Shown: positions 14,224 to 26,840 of the stretch, one piece after another
Layout of the letters: the number at the start of each line of letters is the position of its first letter
How positions within the stretch are numbered: position 1 is the first letter of the stretch
Assembly (NCBI GenBank): GCA_021234535.1
Contig: CM037842.1
Span: 11,447,404 to 11,511,403, forward strand
DNA: 64,000 nt
Direction: 5' to 3'
Source: Stichopus chloronotus
Taxonomy: Eukaryota > Echinodermata > Holothuroidea > Aspidochirotida > Stichopodidae
The notes under the pieces: model-generated
The model's input: the letters and a program-made list of their open reading frames with translations, nothing else
Told to the model about the DNA's origin: nothing
Database searches by the model: none
Made by a program: the position numbers and the translations under genes

Positions 14224-14447
14224 TGTATACATATATATGTTTGTATATATATATTTATATATGTATATATCATATCATATTATATTATATTCCATTGCAT
14301 TGCGTTGCGCTACGTTACGTTACGTTATGTTACGTTACCTTACGTTACGTTACATTACATTACATTTCATTACATTACATTATAGTATATTACGTTACAT
14401 TATATTATATCATATCATGTGATGTGATGTTATGTTATATTATATTA
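14166..14447. repeat. (TA)n/(GA)n microsatellite and pentanucleotide array
   Basis: An AT tract runs into a GA tract (to about 14221), then an array of 5-base units of the form TTACG, TTATG, TTATA and TTACA from about 14270. Variant units occur in short homogeneous runs, as in stepwise array evolution. The array resumes after the Tx1-like element at 17764. The reading frames over it, rich in YIY and RYVTL, are repeat artefacts. Confidence 0.9.
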
Positions 14448-17400
14448 CATTAAAAGAAATTAAAGAAATTTACGTGGAAATCGAATATTTTACCCGGTCT
14501 TTTCTGCCGACTCAATTTTTTTCTTATTTCAAGACACTTAAAATTGAATGTACGCTCAGATCGACTTATATCAGGTTTTCGATCTGATCATTCTTTAGTT
14601 TTATTGGTTTTGGGTATTGGCACAATTAAGAGAGGTCCAGGTTTTTGGAAGATTAATAATTCTCTATTAAGTGACGATAATTATTTGCATTTCTTAAATA
14701 CGATATTAACCAGAGAATTAGCAACCACTCGGAATCTTAATCCTTCATCTAGATGGGATTTTTTTAAAAATATATTGTACGTTCGGAAACTGTGCCTTAT
14801 AGTAAAAATTTAGACGCAGATAAGAGAAGGTATGAAAAACAGCTTATTTCCCATATCTCTGCGTTGGAAAACGATTTGTATTCTGATTGGTCGGATGAAG
14901 CTAATTCCGCCTTATTGGAGGCACAAAATAAACTTCATCAATTGTATGACTATAAATTAAAGGGTATTCTTGTCCGTTCAAGAGCTCGATTGGTTGAGTC
15001 GGGGGAAAAAAGTACTAAATATTTTTTGAACTTAGAAAATCGTAATAGGAACTCTACTTTAATTAAAAAAAATTCGTCAGGAAGATGGTACAACATTGAC
15101 AAAAGAAAAAGACATTTTAACTGCTTTAGAATCTTTTTACATGTCTCTTTATTCTGCCGGTGATCAAAATTCAGATGTCTTTTTTTAATACCTTACAACT
15201 TGACAAAACATTAGATGATGAGCATTCTCGCCTTTGTGACGGCCCTCTTACTCTTGAAGAATGTATAGCTGCCCTCGATAGTATGCCGCTAGACAAATCT
15301 CCGGGTAATGATGGTCTTTGCGTTAATTTCTATAAACATTTCTGGCATCTGGTTGGTCAATCTTTGGTTGATTCCCTTAATTTTTCTTTCTTTATTGAAG
15401 AACTTTCCCCCGAGCAGAGACGTGGTGTAATTACTCTTATTCCCAAACCTGGTAAGGATCGATCCATGCTGAAAAATCTTAGACCTATTTCATTACTTAC
15501 TTCTGATTACAAATTTGGTGGTAAGGCTCTTGCTAATGGCATGAAGCTTGTCTTGCCTTCCCTTCTTGGTCATCAACAAACTGGTTTCCTTAAAGGAAGG
15601 TTTATAGGTGAAAATATTAGATTTACCCTTGATCTTATTGAGCATTGTTCTACTTTTGATAAAGATGGTTTCATTTTTCTCTCAGATTTTGAGAAAGCTT
15701 TTGATAAAATTGACTGGAACTTTTTGTATAATACTTTACATGCTTTTAAGTTTGGTAATAATTTTATTCGTTGGATCAAGACTTTTTACCACAAAAGCTC
15801 CAGCCGAGTTTTCAATAATGCATATTCGTCGGGTGACTTTATCTTAGGAAGGGGGGTACGTCAGGGTTGCCCACTTAGCCCCTACCTTTCCTTACTTTGT
15901 GCTGAGGTTTTGGCTCAGGTTATTTTTCATAACAATGTTATCAGAAGTCTTAGCATTTTTAATGATGAAGTAAAACTTTTACAGTATGCCGATGATACGA
16001 CATTGTTTTTGGATGATACCGCCGATTCTCTCAAAGAAGTTATTCGTACACTTGAAAATTTTTACGTCGTTTCCGGTTTAAAGAATAACTATGATAAGTC
16101 GATTTTGTTCCCGTTACGTCCCTATGTTAACTGTAAACCAGCATTTATTAATGATCTTCCTGTGACTTGGTCAAAAGGTCCAGTTACTTTGTTAGGGGTT
16201 TCTTTTTCTACTAATCGCGAGGACATTTTTACTCTTAATTTTCCACCCAAGCTCTCTCGGGTAAAACAGTCACTTAACCTTTGGTCTATGAGGGACCTTA
16301 CTCCTGTTGCTAGAAGTATCCTTATTAAAACGTTCGGTCTTTCTCAACTTGTTTTCCTTTTCCTTGTTCTTCCAAATCCTCCAAAGACTTTTATTCGTAA
16401 GCTTAATCAAATAATTTTTAATTTTATTTGGGGTAACAAACAAGAAAAAAATAGTCGGCTGACTAACATTAATCCCATTAGGCCCGGGGGCTTGAATGTA
16501 ATCCATCTAGACTTCTTTCTTGCAGGTTTAAAATGCACATGGGTTCATCGTTATGTTAATGAAAGACCAGGTTACCGGAAGCTGTTTTTTTATTATTTTC
16601 TCTATCGATATGGTAAAAGTTTTCTTTTCAATTGTAATTGTAAGAATGGGGACGTTATGATCAAAAATCAATTCATTGCTGATGTTGTTAAATCATGGCA
16701 AGGTGTGTCGTTTAAAAATCCAGACACTCAATTTGATAATCAAATTGTTTGGAATAATTCTTGTATTAAAGTCAATAATAACATTATTTTCTATCGTTTT
16801 TTTTTTTGAAAAGGGAATTATTTACATACGTGATCTTTTAAATCGTGATGGTACGGCAATTTCTTATAATGGTTTAGAAGTAAATATAATTTACTGCGAT
16901 GTCCTTTCACGCTATATTGGGGTATTATAAAGGCGATACCGGTTCATTGGAAAGTTGCGTATGATTTAGATGCTGATATCATTGACAACTACAACGAACA
17001 TCTCTTACATATGTTTAGGGTCACTTTACGTGCTTCAAAATTCATCTATGATAATTACATTTTAAACTAAAGGGTGCAATTTAAAGGCAGTCTCAAAATG
17101 GAATAACTTTTTTCAATATGACGAAAAAACGTGAGAATCGATTTTTTCGCTGCCCCTGGTATTCTGTTCGTGAAGTCAAAATTCAGTTTTTTCAGTTTCG
17201 TTTTATTCACCGTATTCTTGGTACGAACAGATTATTATTTCTTATGAACTTTATTGAAAGTCCCCTTTGTACCTTTTGTAAAAGAGAAGAAGAAACATTA
17301 GAACATTTGTTTTGGAGCTGCCACATAGTATCTTCTTTTATTTTAGACGTAGAACATTGGTTTTTGAATCGTCAATTTACTTTGTCAAGAGAAGATATTT

Positions 17401-17763
17401 TCTTTGGTTATTGTAGATATATTAAACATCCTTTCAATTTTCTTATTTTGCATTTAAAGTATTACATATTCCAATGCAAACAAAAAGGCGAAATTCCTAA
17501 TATTAACAAATTTTCTTACAAACTAAAATTTCTTTTAGAGGTTGAAAAGCAGATATCTAAAAGAGGCAGAAGTAAACATTTCTTTCATTATGATATTTTA
17601 TGTAGGTCGTTTAATGTACAACTTACTTAATTTACAATCATTTTGATTGGACGTTGCTTGATACTTGTATGAACATTTGGATGCTCATGTAAATATTTGC
17701 TATTGAAAAACACTTTAGAAACGATGATCAATAAACGAAGGTGAAAATAGTTAAAAAAAAAAA
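14448..17763 (+). mobile_element. 5'-truncated Tx1/L1-like non-LTR retrotransposon
   Basis: The element starts near the C-terminal end of the endonuclease domain (SDHSLV motif), so its 5' half is missing. It ends in an A-run at 17753-17763. The 13-mer TTATATTATATTA lies immediately left (14435-14447) and right (17764-17776), consistent with a target-site duplication, although pentamer DNA makes that match less decisive. Both flanks belong to the same pentanucleotide array. Several members of the Tx1 clade are known to insert into specific repeats or RNA genes, so targeting of this array is plausible. Confidence 0.85.
14544..17630 (+). pseudogene. Tx1/L1-like ORF2 (endonuclease end, reverse transcriptase, C-terminal zinc knuckle), frameshifted
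   Basis: Domains in order: the end of an apurinic-type endonuclease (14544-14780), the linker with GEKSTKYFLNLE (14792-15090), and the reverse transcriptase in one open frame at 15160-16809. The RT shows LIPKPGKD, NLRPISLL, the DFEKAFD catalytic aspartate block, GVRQGCPLSP and YADDTTLF. A C-terminal CTFC..EEETLEHLFWSC zinc-binding motif follows at 17118-17630. The frame changes near 14780, 15090 and 16800, and there are further stops before 17118, so the whole ORF is dead although the RT core is intact. The product would nick target DNA and reverse-transcribe its own RNA at the nick. Confidence 0.88.
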
Positions 17764-17822
17764 TTATATTATATTATGTTATGTTATGCTATGCTATGTT
17801 ATGTTACGTTATGTTATGTTAA
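17764..17822. repeat. Pentanucleotide array, right flank of the Tx1-like insertion
   Basis: TTATA, TTATG and CTATG pentamers continue the array seen at 14270-14447. Confidence 0.85.
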
Positions 17823-18049
17823 AACGCCTCTGAAGCAGGCTCTTTGTTCTTACATTCAGCACAAGGTGCTGTACCTACATGACTCATTACAATTACTCAT
17901 AATTCTAAGAAAAGGCATGTATCAGAGAAGAGGTTAGAAAACCGGATATAACAGTGAACGGTTCACAAAGAGATACTATATAAAACACAACACAAACCCT
18001 TTCCGATCTTTGTATTAGTTAAACAGCAATATAGTCCGGACGTGTTATT

Positions 18050-20370
18050 GAGAGTTCGTATTCTTATCAGCACGAGCAAGAAACTGATAAGCACGAATCT
18101 TGCAATGCAATTGATCAAGGACTGCTAACGTCTGGGTGTCTACCCTAAGTTTTCCAGATACAGACCACACAAGAAATCTATCCAGTTCACTATTGCTAAC
18201 AAGAAGAATCAAAATCGTATTCTCACCCAAGAACTTTCTTACCATTACGTCAGACGTTCTATTTCTCACCTACAAGAAGAAGAGTTTTTTCGAGGGACTA
18301 AAATCATATTTCATCATATTTCTTCGTATACTGAAAGAGATATACGTAAGGAATCTCTACACTATAGCAGAGAGATTTCTGATAGACATTCTTTGAGACA
18401 TTAACGATTAACTGTAACGCCTCCTAATAACAATGAGCGCCAAACTACTGACAATATCATCACCAACCTGAGTGATTATATCTTGACCTCTTGTGAAAGG
18501 TTTGTTCTGAAAATGGGCCTAACATCATCAGTTCCTTTTCAGCCTGATAGAATCGATGTTCTTACTACTTTTGAGGAATTCTCCCTGCCCATAGAACATA
18601 CCTTACATATCAAACCTGAAGAAAACAGCGCCTTCATTCATACTCTCCGTAAATCTGCCTGCAACTTGGCCTGGTTTAAACCAAAAAATAACCAACGTCA
18701 ACAATTCCGTGTTGAGTCTCTGCATAAATTACGGCCAAAACAATGATCTGGTCATTCTCATGTCAGATGAGGATAACGAGATTGTCATTCTCAACAAGAA
18801 GTATTATGTTTCTAAGATGGGGACTTGGCTTAATGACGAATGTAAGTCCCAGCGGATTAATGACAACTCTACTGAAACATATGAACGGCAACTTCACAAT
18901 CTCTTACTTGACTTAGAAAACATGATGCACTGTCGGAGAAGGAGTACACATCCTGCTTCAAGTCTGGCTCCGTCATCAGTCGCCTGTACGGTTTGCCAAA
19001 AGTACGCTAAGATGGTGTCCCACTCAGACCTATAATTAGCACTATCGGCGCTTTTAATCGTAACTTAATTGGGGGACTTTTGGTCCAATTTATTCAAAGA
19101 CTTGTGTAATGATTGTTATACCTGTAAGAATTCTTTTACACAACGAACGGAACTTTCTAACATCTACATGCCAGATGGACATATTATGGACAGTATTGAT
19201 GTAGTAACTTCATTATTTACGAATGTTCCGTTAGCTTTTACTAGAGATATTATTCTATACCTTATTTACGAGGACAAGATAATTGACACAAACATCAAAT
19301 GTTCTTATATACTCTTTCCAACTGTTCCTATTTCTCTTTCAATAATCTTTTTTTTTTTCAAGCAAATAGAAGATGTAGCTATGAGATCATCCCTTAGTGC
19401 ATGCTTTGCCAATGTATTTATGTGCCACCTTGAAAATTCTCTTCTGCCTAATGCTAAGTTTCATTACTATAGGCGATATGTTGATGATTCGTTCATAATT
19501 TTGCCTGAGTAGGAGTTACCTAAACTTCTTGCACTTTCAATGTTTTTCTCCTTAGCATTAAATCTACCTATAAGATTGAAAAACACGGCAAAATACCGTT
19601 TCTTGATATCAAAATTTGTAGAGACGTCTCCAGTAATTTGGGTACTTCTTTAATTACATCTATATACAGTAAACCCACTCATAAAGGTATATATTGTAAT
19701 TGGAAATCCTGGACTCCAAACAAGTACAAAACCAGTGCTTCATTGTAGAGATAGACGTATTTGCAATACCGATGCACTTTTCCAAAAAGAACTTCGCTAT
19801 ATTCGTAATTGCCTTCCTCTTAACGCTTATCCTCTTTAACTCATCGAAACCTTTGAGAGATATACCTGTAATTTAAAATCGAGATTACTAATGGGTCCTG
19901 TCCCCCTGCAATGTGGACGAGAATAAAGACGAATCTAAATTTTATCTTAAGTTACCATACTGTGGTAATATGTCTAACAAAATTGCTAGATCTGTCTTTA
20001 AGACTTTCAAACGTTGTACTCATGCACAACTACAGATTTCTTTCAGATGTTCTAAAATTGATTCATTTTTGACAAAATTCCTTATCTTAAAAACAGTGGT
20101 TGTATATATCATATTCCTTGTGGTGACAAAGCTTGTGTGGATAATTACATTGGGGAGTCCAAACTCAGGCTTTGTGATAGATTTAGAAAACATATAAATG
20201 CTGACTACTTCAAGGAATTCAGTTCCATACACAATCACTGAAGGACGGTGTCCCATAAACTTCCGTTCTCCATGTGGAGAATGCCTGGTATAGATGTAAG
20301 ATCATGGAGACTTTTTTCATTAAAGACTTACAACCTACCTGAATAGAAAAGTCCAGAGTTTAAATCTTCA
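18050..20370 (+). pseudogene. Penelope-like retroelement (RT plus GIY-YIG endonuclease), decayed
   Basis: Pieces in several frames follow the Penelope order. An N-terminal region (about 18130-18720, with YRPHKKSIQF) is followed by a DEDNEIVILNKKYYVSKM block typical of the RT N-terminus at 18757. Next come a PLIRPIIS-type region around 19010-19040, SIDVVTSLFTNVP at 19192, a MRSSLSACFANVFM block, and the RT catalytic box YRRYVDDSF at about 19470-19494. A GIY-YIG endonuclease follows with GCIYHIPCG at about 20098 and NYIGES at about 20143. Many frame changes and stops (for example at 18744, 19510 and 19915) make it non-functional. RT and endonuclease motifs together exclude LINE or LTR families. 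Confidence 0.85.
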
Positions 20371-20585
20371 GCTATTCTGAGCTGGTATTACTCACTAACT
20401 TCTGTAACAGCTGTTATTGTCGTGTATTGACTTGTATTGTCAGTTTGCTATTTCGCATTGACGATGTTAGATGTATTCGTGCGAAATATCTATTTTGTTC
20501 ATCATGAATTTCAAATTCATCTCTATTTTCAGTTTGATTGTTACCATATGGACCTATATATATTTTGTTCAGTCCAATTTATAAT

Positions 20586-21660
20586 TTAATGAACGGGTAT
20601 CACGAAAATCCACCATAAAATGATAGGCAAGGTATAAAACAGATCATATTTAGTGGAAACATCATACTTAGTAAAACTGCACGCAGAACAAGGGCACTCT
20701 AGCAAACAAATTGCAGATGAATCAGATACTGGACTTTGCCGCTTGGGCTATATCAACATACAATCAGGAGGGAAATAGAACCTCCTTGGTTTGACAATCG
20801 ACTATTTAAACTGGTATCACGAAAGTCCACAGTAGAATTACGGGCAAAGTATTTGATCTATTAAGCAAATCATACATAGTGGAAACATACGCAGAAGACA
20901 GACACTCTAGCGAACAAAGTGGAGATGAATCAGAAGATGGACTTTGGCCGCTTATGACAAGATACAATCAGGCGGGAAGTTTAACAGCCGACTAAATTTA
21001 TGCATGGGGAATATTTAGCAAAGTAATTGGCTTGTGAAATGGTTACTACAAAATCTAGCAAAACACATGTAGATATTTCATGGGTATTGTGAAATGGTCA
21101 GATTAAAATTTGTCAAAAAAGATGTAGCTAATTAATTGACTACTAAAATATTTACAAGTATTTCTAGTAGACTAATTCTAGCTAATATATCGCATTGTTC
21201 ATTTGTAGGATTAAAATCTGGCAGAAAATATTAAGCAAAATCATTGGCTTTTTAAATGGTCACTACAATCTTTAGCAGACCATGCCAATTTATTGTATTG
21301 ATAAATGGTTACGCTAAACTCTAGACGAAAGAATCTACCAGATGATGACTTATAAAATGGTTACTCTCAATCCAGCAGGGAAAATCTAGCTAAATGTTTG
21401 ACATGTGGAATGGTTAGTATGAAATTTAACATGGAGTTTCTATTCATTTTTTTTTTCAATCCAGTTAATAATACTGTAAACTGGTATCACGAAAGTTCAC
21501 AGTAGAATTACGGGAAAAGTATTTGATATATTAAGCAGATCATATATAGTGGAAACATACGCAGAAGACGGACACTCTAGCAAAGTTCAGATGAATCATA
21601 TACTGAACTTTGCCGCTTATATCAAGATACAATCAGGCGGGAAGTTTAACAGCTGACTAT
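20586..21660. repeat. Three copies of a roughly 190-215-bp repeat
   Basis: Copies lie at about 20586-20805, 20808-20995 and 21478-21660, all in the same orientation. Each begins (AACTG)GTATCACGAAA.TCCAC, contains ATAGTGGAAACAT and GACACTCTAGC, and ends near ATACAATCAGGCGGGAAGTT. The first copy is the most diverged. No coding capacity. Confidence 0.8.
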
Positions 21661-22330
21661 TTTTATCAGGGAAAAAGAGAGAAAGTTTCATTTATAACGC
21701 AATTGCTCTTATTCTACTCTCCGGAAAAGAAATCTACATCCTTAATAAGAGATGTTTCGTGGGTAAACATATATCCATACTTTTTAGAACAACGGGAATT
21801 ATAGGACCTGAAAAGGTGGTTGTCGAAGCTTCTTGCAACTATTGCAATACTGCATTTGACCCAATGAACAATTCATCAGCACATATATCCCTACAGACGT
21901 TCAGACACCTTTTGCAAACTACGCCAAGAAGTTAAAATCTAGAAGAAATTATGAAAATATTTATTCTGTAAAATAGTTAACATGAATAAAAGTTCCAGGG
22001 AATATTTAACAAAATATCTTACCTGTTATATTGTTATAAAAAAGCAACACAGAATTTCTAGCACACCGTTAGTTTCTATTAAATCTTATTGAAACAAAGC
22101 CCATTTTTTTAGGTCTACAATATTGTAATTTTATTACCATGAAATCTAGCAAAAACTGAAAATAAACACAAAGTAATCGACCTGTAAAATGGTTACTACA
22201 TAATTTACCACAAAATATCTAGAAAATTGATTTAATGTGAAATGTTCCAACTTCAATCTGACAGAAAATATCTACCATAGTAATTAACTTGCCAAATTGT
22301 CACTCAAAATTGCAGCAAAATGTATCTAGC
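20996..22330. repeat. Degenerate tandem repeats of about 60-70 bp
   Basis: The recurring phrase AAATCTAGCAAAA...TAATTGACTTGTGAAATGGTTACTA appears many times with drift, outside the inserted copy at 21478-21660. The unit length is irregular and the array is old. A dot plot would define it better. Confidence 0.5.
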
Positions 22331-22839
22331 CAAAATGTGACATTGTTACTTGGTTACACGGAAAATAGCGTTAAATATGTTGCAAACATCGGGCTGAAGC
22401 TGGCGAATAATAAGAATGAACAACAGTGGCGAACAATAAATAAATCAATAACACGGACAAATAAATGCGAGAGAGCTCATATTCTACTAAGGAAGCCCAT
22501 AATGACCATTACAAGCGTCTTTTGAGGGAAATGCAACATGGACATCACGGTTTATTTCTTACGGTTCATATTATAGTATGAGCGAGATGAATGAAATTAA
22601 GCTGACCGAGTGTCAAGGGTATTCTTTAACAAATTCAACGCATAAGGTAAAAAACCTGAACTTCAAAATGATTTTGATTAACCAGTGATATTAAAATGAT
22701 ATCAGGATAGAATAATCTAATAAAATACTAAGCACATGATACGTCACTATATGGTCGGGGAGATTGAACAAAGTTTTAGCTAAAGTATCAACGTGGTATA
22801 GTATTAAGGTACTGGTTGAATGTGGTACTACTATCTATT
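22331..22839. other. Non-coding stretch, nothing recognised
   Basis: Only short open frames without domain character. Confidence 0.45.
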
Positions 22840-23250
22840 ACAACTATTATAACATGGGGAGCGGCAATAGTCAAGGAGAAAATTATTCAACATTAAAAAT
22901 AGAACATAAGACGAAATGCTGTAATTTCAACACCTTTTTCGCCTACCAAATCAATATTGCGCATCAAGTAGGCTTATATTAAGTGGTATGTGGGATTTTC
23001 AACACAACGTTTGGCTAATAAATCAACATTGTAACGCAATATATTGGGAGTTCTTGTTGTCGGGGACATCACGCACTATCACCTCACAGGTGGGGAACCT
23101 TGAGGGAGATTGCCGAGGAAAAAGATATTCAACCTCCAACTCAGTCCATAATCCGACATATCTGATCTTCAACACAACTTTGGGATAACAAATCAACATT
23201 GTAACGCAATATAATGATGGCTTTGTTGTGGGAGTGTTGCCGTAGAATGC
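22840..23250. repeat. Diverged tandem repeat, roughly 150-200-bp units
   Basis: The phrases TTCAACACAAC.TT.GG..AA.AAATCAACATTGTAACGCAATATA occur at about 22998-23045 and 23166-23215, with an older related unit at about 22920-22975. A similar GGGAAAAGATATTGAACGCC phrase recurs near 25950-25970. Confidence 0.5.
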
Positions 23251-23499
23251 CAACGCAGAAGAAGAAGGCAAACAAGTGGTTGTTTCCTTATACTGGAACT
23301 TTATTTCGCAGGAAAGTATTTAACGCAAAGCGGTTCGTTCCGTGAAAACTACAAATACAAAAACTACAAATTAATTCACATAGAATAACTCATACAAATT
23401 ACAGATATAAAAATTGCAATACAAATACGAAATATTTACAAATACGAAATATAGAAATTTCTAAACAATACATAGGCCTATATATATTAAATACAAACT

Positions 23500-23699
23500 A
23501 CAATCTTGGACAAAATACCTTGGGACACCCCCCCCCCCCGTTCAGTGTTGGCTATGGGATTGCTGTTCAAAGGGTACATTCACTTCTATAGCGCAACATT
23601 GGAAAGGGGCGCGGGGTTTCATGTTATCCTCTCACCTAAAATTCAGTATTGTATTTGCAACGTACGACAAAGTGTCCCAACAATTTTATCCAAGATTGT
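23500..23699. mobile_element. 200-bp MITE, copy 1
   Basis: Terminal inverted repeats: it starts ACAATCTTGGACAAAA and ends TTTTATCCAAGATTGT. Within them, CTTGGGACAC on the left faces GTGTCCCAA on the right. It is nearly identical to 25385-25585. No clear target duplication is visible. Confidence 0.8.
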
Positions 23700-24513
23700 C
23701 TGAGAATTTCGAGGGCTTAGAGACATTCGCGGGACACAGGAAAAATCGTCAATTTGAAATAAGTTAAACGGCAAAACTGGAGGTGTTATTCCTTTCAACA
23801 AGAAACATCAGCAGTGCATTTTTGGCATGTTTTGGGCCTATATTGTGGTTGGTTTAGTGTAATAATATTGTTGTGTGAATGTTGTCAATGTTATTACGGA
23901 GAAAAGGGAGGAGTAAGTCAGTGAAATTCATGTATTTGCATTAAATGTGCTGAATAAAATGCAGTGATTGGGAAGGTAACATCATAACTCCAATGCATCT
24001 TGTCGACCAGGAAACTACTTTAAAACATTTTGTATGATACAAATGACATAGTTTCGGCTCAAACTCTGATATTAAGACAGGTACCGAAGAAAAAAAAGCA
24101 AACGAAAACAAAAACAAAAGACACCCCCCAAAAAGAAAAAAACAAACAACTAACATGTTAGTCACTGTGGTCCGTTGAAGAAGATTGATGTATATATGTT
24201 ATTTATTCAAATTGTTTACAGTGATGACGTTTTGTCTGGTATTAAAGTAACTACGCTTCATGACTGTTATGACTGACTTGCAGGTTAATCTGGGTGACAA
24301 AGTGTACTGTCATTAAACAAATAAACCCCTAGAATGCAAATTTAATAAATGTGACGTTTTGCTCATATTCACATAACAGTGACATTGTTGCACCTATTCT
24401 ATTGTACCGTACATGGTGCACTGTAATATGTCAGTCATTTTAAGCAGTTTCAACGGACTTCAGAGTACATATTTGTTGTTAGAGCTGTATCGTAATATTA
24501 ATATTTATATTAA
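23700..24513. other. Non-coding stretch
   Basis: No gene or clear repeat; an A-rich tract lies at about 24090-24150. Confidence 0.5.
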
Positions 24514-24790
<277 letters not shown>

Positions 24791-25384
24791 ACGTTCTACC
24801 AAATGTTTTGACAGGAAAATTTAAGCAACCCGAGGGAAAATTGCGTAGATCACAAGACTGAAGATTACATATGTTACCAGCTTCATGCAATATAAAAATT
24901 ACAGTCACAAATCTTGATTTAGGGGCCAAAAATGTATAAAACCAGCCTTTACTAACGTTCTACCATTATTTTAATATTAAGCTGAATCTACAGATCTGAC
25001 TTCAACGCATTTTTGTAGAACGTACGTGGAGCTACTTCAGAACTGGGATTCCTACCAGCATTCTACAATTGCGGTAACACTCCTGTTGCAACGCAATGCA
25101 ACAGCTACTCATCAATGTTATTTCTAAACGCAACTATTTCTGCTGCATACAAAAACATGAAATAATCTATTCATTCATGATCACTCCTTTCCAACAAAAA
25201 ATATACAAATAAACCCCCACATTAAAATTAAACTTGTTATATTCATAATCGAGATTCAGAATACTTTCATTTGAAAATCCCCAAACCCATGGGCCCCGAT
25301 AACTAATTTTTATGATGCACCTTGTCCAAAAATGTTCAATTTTCTTTCAAAATTTCGCTCCAAAATTGCTCCCGAACACCTGAG
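24791..25384. other. Non-coding stretch
   Basis: Nothing recognised. Confidence 0.45.
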
Positions 25385-25585
25385 ACAATCTTGGACAAAA
25401 AACCTTGGGACACCCCGCCCCCCCCGTTCAGTGTTGGCTATAGGATTGCTGTTCAAAGGGTACATTCACTTCTATAGCGCAACATCGGAAAGGGGCGCGG
25501 GGTTTCATGTTATCCTCTCACCTAAAATCCAGTATTGTATTTGCAACGTACGACAAAGTGTCCCAACAATTTTGTCCAAGATTGT
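25385..25585. mobile_element. 200-bp MITE, copy 2
   Basis: Same orientation as 23500-23699, with only a few substitutions. It starts ACAATCTTGGACAAAA and ends TTTTGTCCAAGATTGT. Its left flank CCTGAG resembles the reverse complement of the CTGAG just right of copy 1, so the true termini may extend a few bases further out. Confidence 0.8.
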
Positions 25586-26415
25586 AAGTCATAAGAGATA
25601 TATAATACGAATACAAAAATAGAATAGGAAAATATCAAAAAGTCGAGGTACATCTCACCTTGTTAGCTTAAGTTCGCCTTCCCTGGCTGTAACGGCAACA
25701 TATACAGGTACAGGTAGGTTGACACGGAATTCCGGCACATAGCAGAATTAAAGGACTGATTCACTGACAATGACGCAAAGAGCTACGATAGCCAGCTGAA
25801 TCGACTGCTGACGCATGATTGCACATACAAAGGAATGCACGAAATCTTCGGACTGTACGTTAGCACAAAAATTCTTAAAACTTTCATTACATTGAGGAAC
25901 CACCCACAATCATTCAACAGGTGGAAACTATATTGGAAATTGTCACTCGAGGGAAAAGATATTGAACGCCAAAGTGCATATACCAATGTCCGATTGTAAA
26001 CCAAACACAGTGCATCTTGCACCATTCACTAACAACAAGTAACGGTACACGTACCTATACATCCTGTAACATTGTACTTGATCGGTGTTTGGGTTTAAAG
26101 TTAAAATCCATAGTTATAGCTAGAAATGACTTGCGCGAAAACAAAAATAAAACAATAAAGTATTAGTCATTCCGATTTACTTTGTATTTAAAACTCTCTA
26201 TAAGTTATATTTCTTTTTAATTTGAGCACTCTCTGATTCTGAGATATTTATTCATTTGTTCATTTTTTTTACCTTCGACAATATTTCTTATGTTTGAAAA
26301 CTGCGACTACATTCACGTATTTACATGCTATTTAAAGTACTTTCTATAAAAATAGCTAAAGCAGCATATTCCTTGTTTTAAAGTAATAATTAAGGTAGGT
26401 GGAATTAACATTATC
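25586..26415. other. Non-coding stretch left of the large transposon
   Basis: No gene seen; a short block at about 25950-25970 resembles the 22.8-23.2 kb repeat. Confidence 0.45.
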
Positions 26416-26417
26416 TA

Positions 26418-26640
26418 CACTCAGAAAACAAATATGTAAAATTATGATAAGTAAATCACGTATTGTAAAAAATACACAATTTTCTGCAAATATTACACAA
26501 CATTAAGTAAAAACGTTCTAAACATGCTACAATTAACTTACCAAAATTTCATGTAAAGACCTACAAAATCATTCATGTAATTTTTGCAAAAGAGTTAACC
26601 AATTTGAAATGACTTTACATGATGAAATAGTACTTGGACT
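26418..26640 (+). repeat. Left terminal region of the large transposon
   Basis: CACTCAG heptamer at 26418-26424, followed by repeated TGTAAA, AGTAAA and TTTACATG motifs up to about 26640, the expected pattern for transposase-binding subterminal repeats. The SAM gene start codon lies 350 bp from the tip. Confidence 0.7.
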
Positions 26641-26767
26641 ACTTTGCAAAATAATATAACAACTTTTAACGGAAAATTTAGTAATACGGCCCGACATATG
26701 CATGCTTGCTTTGCGAACACTGAAAGCTACCCGACCGACTGCTCATGATTTCGCACCTTGCGCAATT

Positions 26768-26840
26768 ATGGCATCGGAGCCGACTTGGAAGATTACGTTA
26801 AGTGATTGGGGTTTATCAGAACTAATAAAAGAATTCGAAG
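26768..26840 (+). CDS. SAMD3-like exon 1 (start codon, first half of SAM)
   Basis: ATG at 26768, then MASEPTWKITLSDWGLSELI; the W..L..WGL..LI..F pattern is the N-terminal half of a SAM fold. It ends in phase 1 at a GTAAGT donor. This ATG is preferred because it starts the SAM helix and is the first in frame. Confidence 0.75.

Noticed and set aside
14077..14453. Reading frames rich in RYVTL over the pentamer array
   Set aside because: They are repeat translations in three frames with no protein character.
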